A stretch of 13,180 nt of DNA from DATFGK01 sp046712825 (GTDB taxonomy: Bacteria > Actinomycetota > AC-67), in assembly GCA_046712825.1 (NCBI GenBank), contig JBKKCR010000169.1, positions 1 to 13,180 of the forward strand. Direction: 5' to 3'. Numbering within the stretch: the first letter of the stretch is position 1; each line of letters begins with the position of its first letter. Below the pieces are notes generated by a model. That model did no database searches and had not been told where the DNA came from. It saw only the letters and a program-made list of their open reading frames with translations. Below are positions 12,560 through 13,180 of this stretch, one piece after another. A program made the position numbers and the translations under genes.

Positions 12560-13180
12560 GGTCCGGTCCAGCCGTCCAGGTAGCAGGGTGCCGTGCCGCA
12601 TACGGCCGGAAGCCAGCCGAGCGGGCTCAAGAAGGTCGCGATCGCGAGGTAGCCGTCCGGCTGCTCGCTCCAGTCGGGGCCGTGCGGGTCGACGCCGGTT
12701 CGGTTGGCGTTGTTCTCGAGCGGCGGCGCGGTCGTGCCCTTCTCCTCGCCGTCTTCGATGCGGAGCGGCCCGATCTCGCCGACGACCATCGCGTCGCCGG
12801 CGAACGGATAGGAGCCGATCACCGGGATGCCCCAATAGGCGTTCGCTCCGGCGGGATGCCGCCCTGGGTCGACCGCCGGCATGCGGATCGAGGCGCCGAC
12901 GGTGCGCGCCATCACGTCGGTCGCCCAGTTCGTGACCTGATGATCGCCGAACGCGGGTGTGAGCAACACCCGGTGCGCCGGCGTGTTGGGGTACGGGTCG
13001 TCGGTGATGTGGTGCGCGTACCCGTTCGCCTCGGCGCGATCCCATAGCGTCTGGATGAGCGAAAAGATCAGCTGCCGCTCGACCGGCTTGGGATACGCGC
13101 GGTACATGATCAACGCGAAGGTGTCGAAGTCGATGCTCCGATTCAGCAGCGTCGAGTAGTTCATCCCCGGCACGCCGAGG
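12556..13180 (-). CDS. C-terminal part of a large putative alpha/beta-hydrolase-like protein
   Basis: The frame runs off the right edge, so only about the last 207 residues are seen; the apparent GTG start at 13173 is an internal Val in LGVPGMNYSTLL. Readable blocks are VERQLIFSLIQTLWDRAEAN, HITDDPYPNTPAHRVLLTPA followed by FGDHQVTNWATDVMARTVG, AYWGIPVIGSYPFAGDAMVV, and a C-terminal tail with two cysteines (AVCGTAPCYLDGW) that could form a disulfide. The LGVPGMNYS stretch resembles the strand after the nucleophile elbow in secreted actinobacterial hydrolase-like proteins, with FGDHQV as a possible site of the catalytic His. This is recall-based inference, and the catalytic Ser, if any, lies outside the window. 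Convergent with the 69-aa ORF. Confidence 0.65.
   Translation of the reverse strand, partial: LGVPGMNYSTLLNRSIDFDTFALIMYRAYPKPVERQLIFSLIQTLWDRAEANGYAHHITDDPYPNTPAHRVLLTPAFGDHQVTNWATDVMARTVGASIRMPAVDPGRHPAGANAYWGIPVIGSYPFAGDAMVVGEIGPLRIEDGEEKGTTAPPLENNANRTGVDPHGPDWSEQPDGYLAIATFLSPLGWLPAVCGTAPCYLDGWTGP

Noticed and set aside
1..13180. CRISPR arrays, tRNA/rRNA genes, insertion sequences, attachment sites, toxin-antitoxin pairs or phage-defence genes
   Set aside because: No regularly spaced repeats, cloverleaf, transposase or integrase motifs or recognisable defence domains were found on either strand.

Overview
The window looks like a piece of a high-GC actinobacterial chromosome (Actinomycetota, probably soil or environmental). 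The reasons are the strong G/C bias at third codon positions, a LigB-type ATP-dependent DNA ligase, an Fpg/Nei2-like glycosylase ending in a CQTGG zinc finger, twin-cysteine ArsR and ArsM, lipoproteins, and several genes that seem to be leaderless (a TANNNT -10 box 6-8 nt before ATG). I cannot name a genus. There is no rRNA, tRNA, CRISPR array, insertion sequence or phage gene. The region reads as a compact set of stress-defence, detoxification and DNA-repair genes.

Left part (1-3193): the 3' part of a secreted Cu/Zn superoxide dismutase, a GC-rich hairpin, then three same-strand genes: an ABC ATPase (BcrA/CcmA type), an overlapping ABC-2 permease, and a lipoprotein made of two histidine-bearing domains duplicated in exact 108-residue register.

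Arsenic unit (3242-4477): a -35/-10 promoter flanked and overlapped by two copies of a 16-bp palindrome, then arsR and arsM with a 4-bp ATGA overlap. Arsenite binding to ArsR should release the promoter and allow ArsM to methylate As(III). No efflux pump or arsenate reductase lies beside it. A putative 58-aa C2/H2-finger protein with a hairpin over its ribosome site follows.

Base-excision repair pair (4654-6078): a Mug/TDG-type uracil glycosylase and an Fpg-family glycosylase diverge from a 24-bp gap holding overlapping -10 elements on both strands. Convergent with fpg is a MarR regulator. It diverges from yceI across an intergenic region with two ATAGTTG-N6-CAACGA operators over both promoters. 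A strong intrinsic terminator follows yceI.

Right part (7361-13180): a haloalkane dehalogenase (DhlA-like, HLD-I) with a SAM methyltransferase 4 bp behind it; a structured 130-bp gap; an M15 peptidase lipoprotein whose N-terminal half resembles the extracellular domain of MacB/FtsX-type permeases; ligB overlapping a phosphinothricin-acetyltransferase-like GNAT gene; a short conserved-looking ORF; and, on the minus strand, the C-terminal part of a large secreted or hydrolase-like protein running off the right edge.

I did not find a clearly new multi-gene defence system. The most unusual items are the tandem-domain lipoprotein beside the ABC transporter, the M15 peptidase fused to an FtsX/MacB-like region, the bidirectional leaderless promoter of the two glycosylases, and the small finger protein after arsM.
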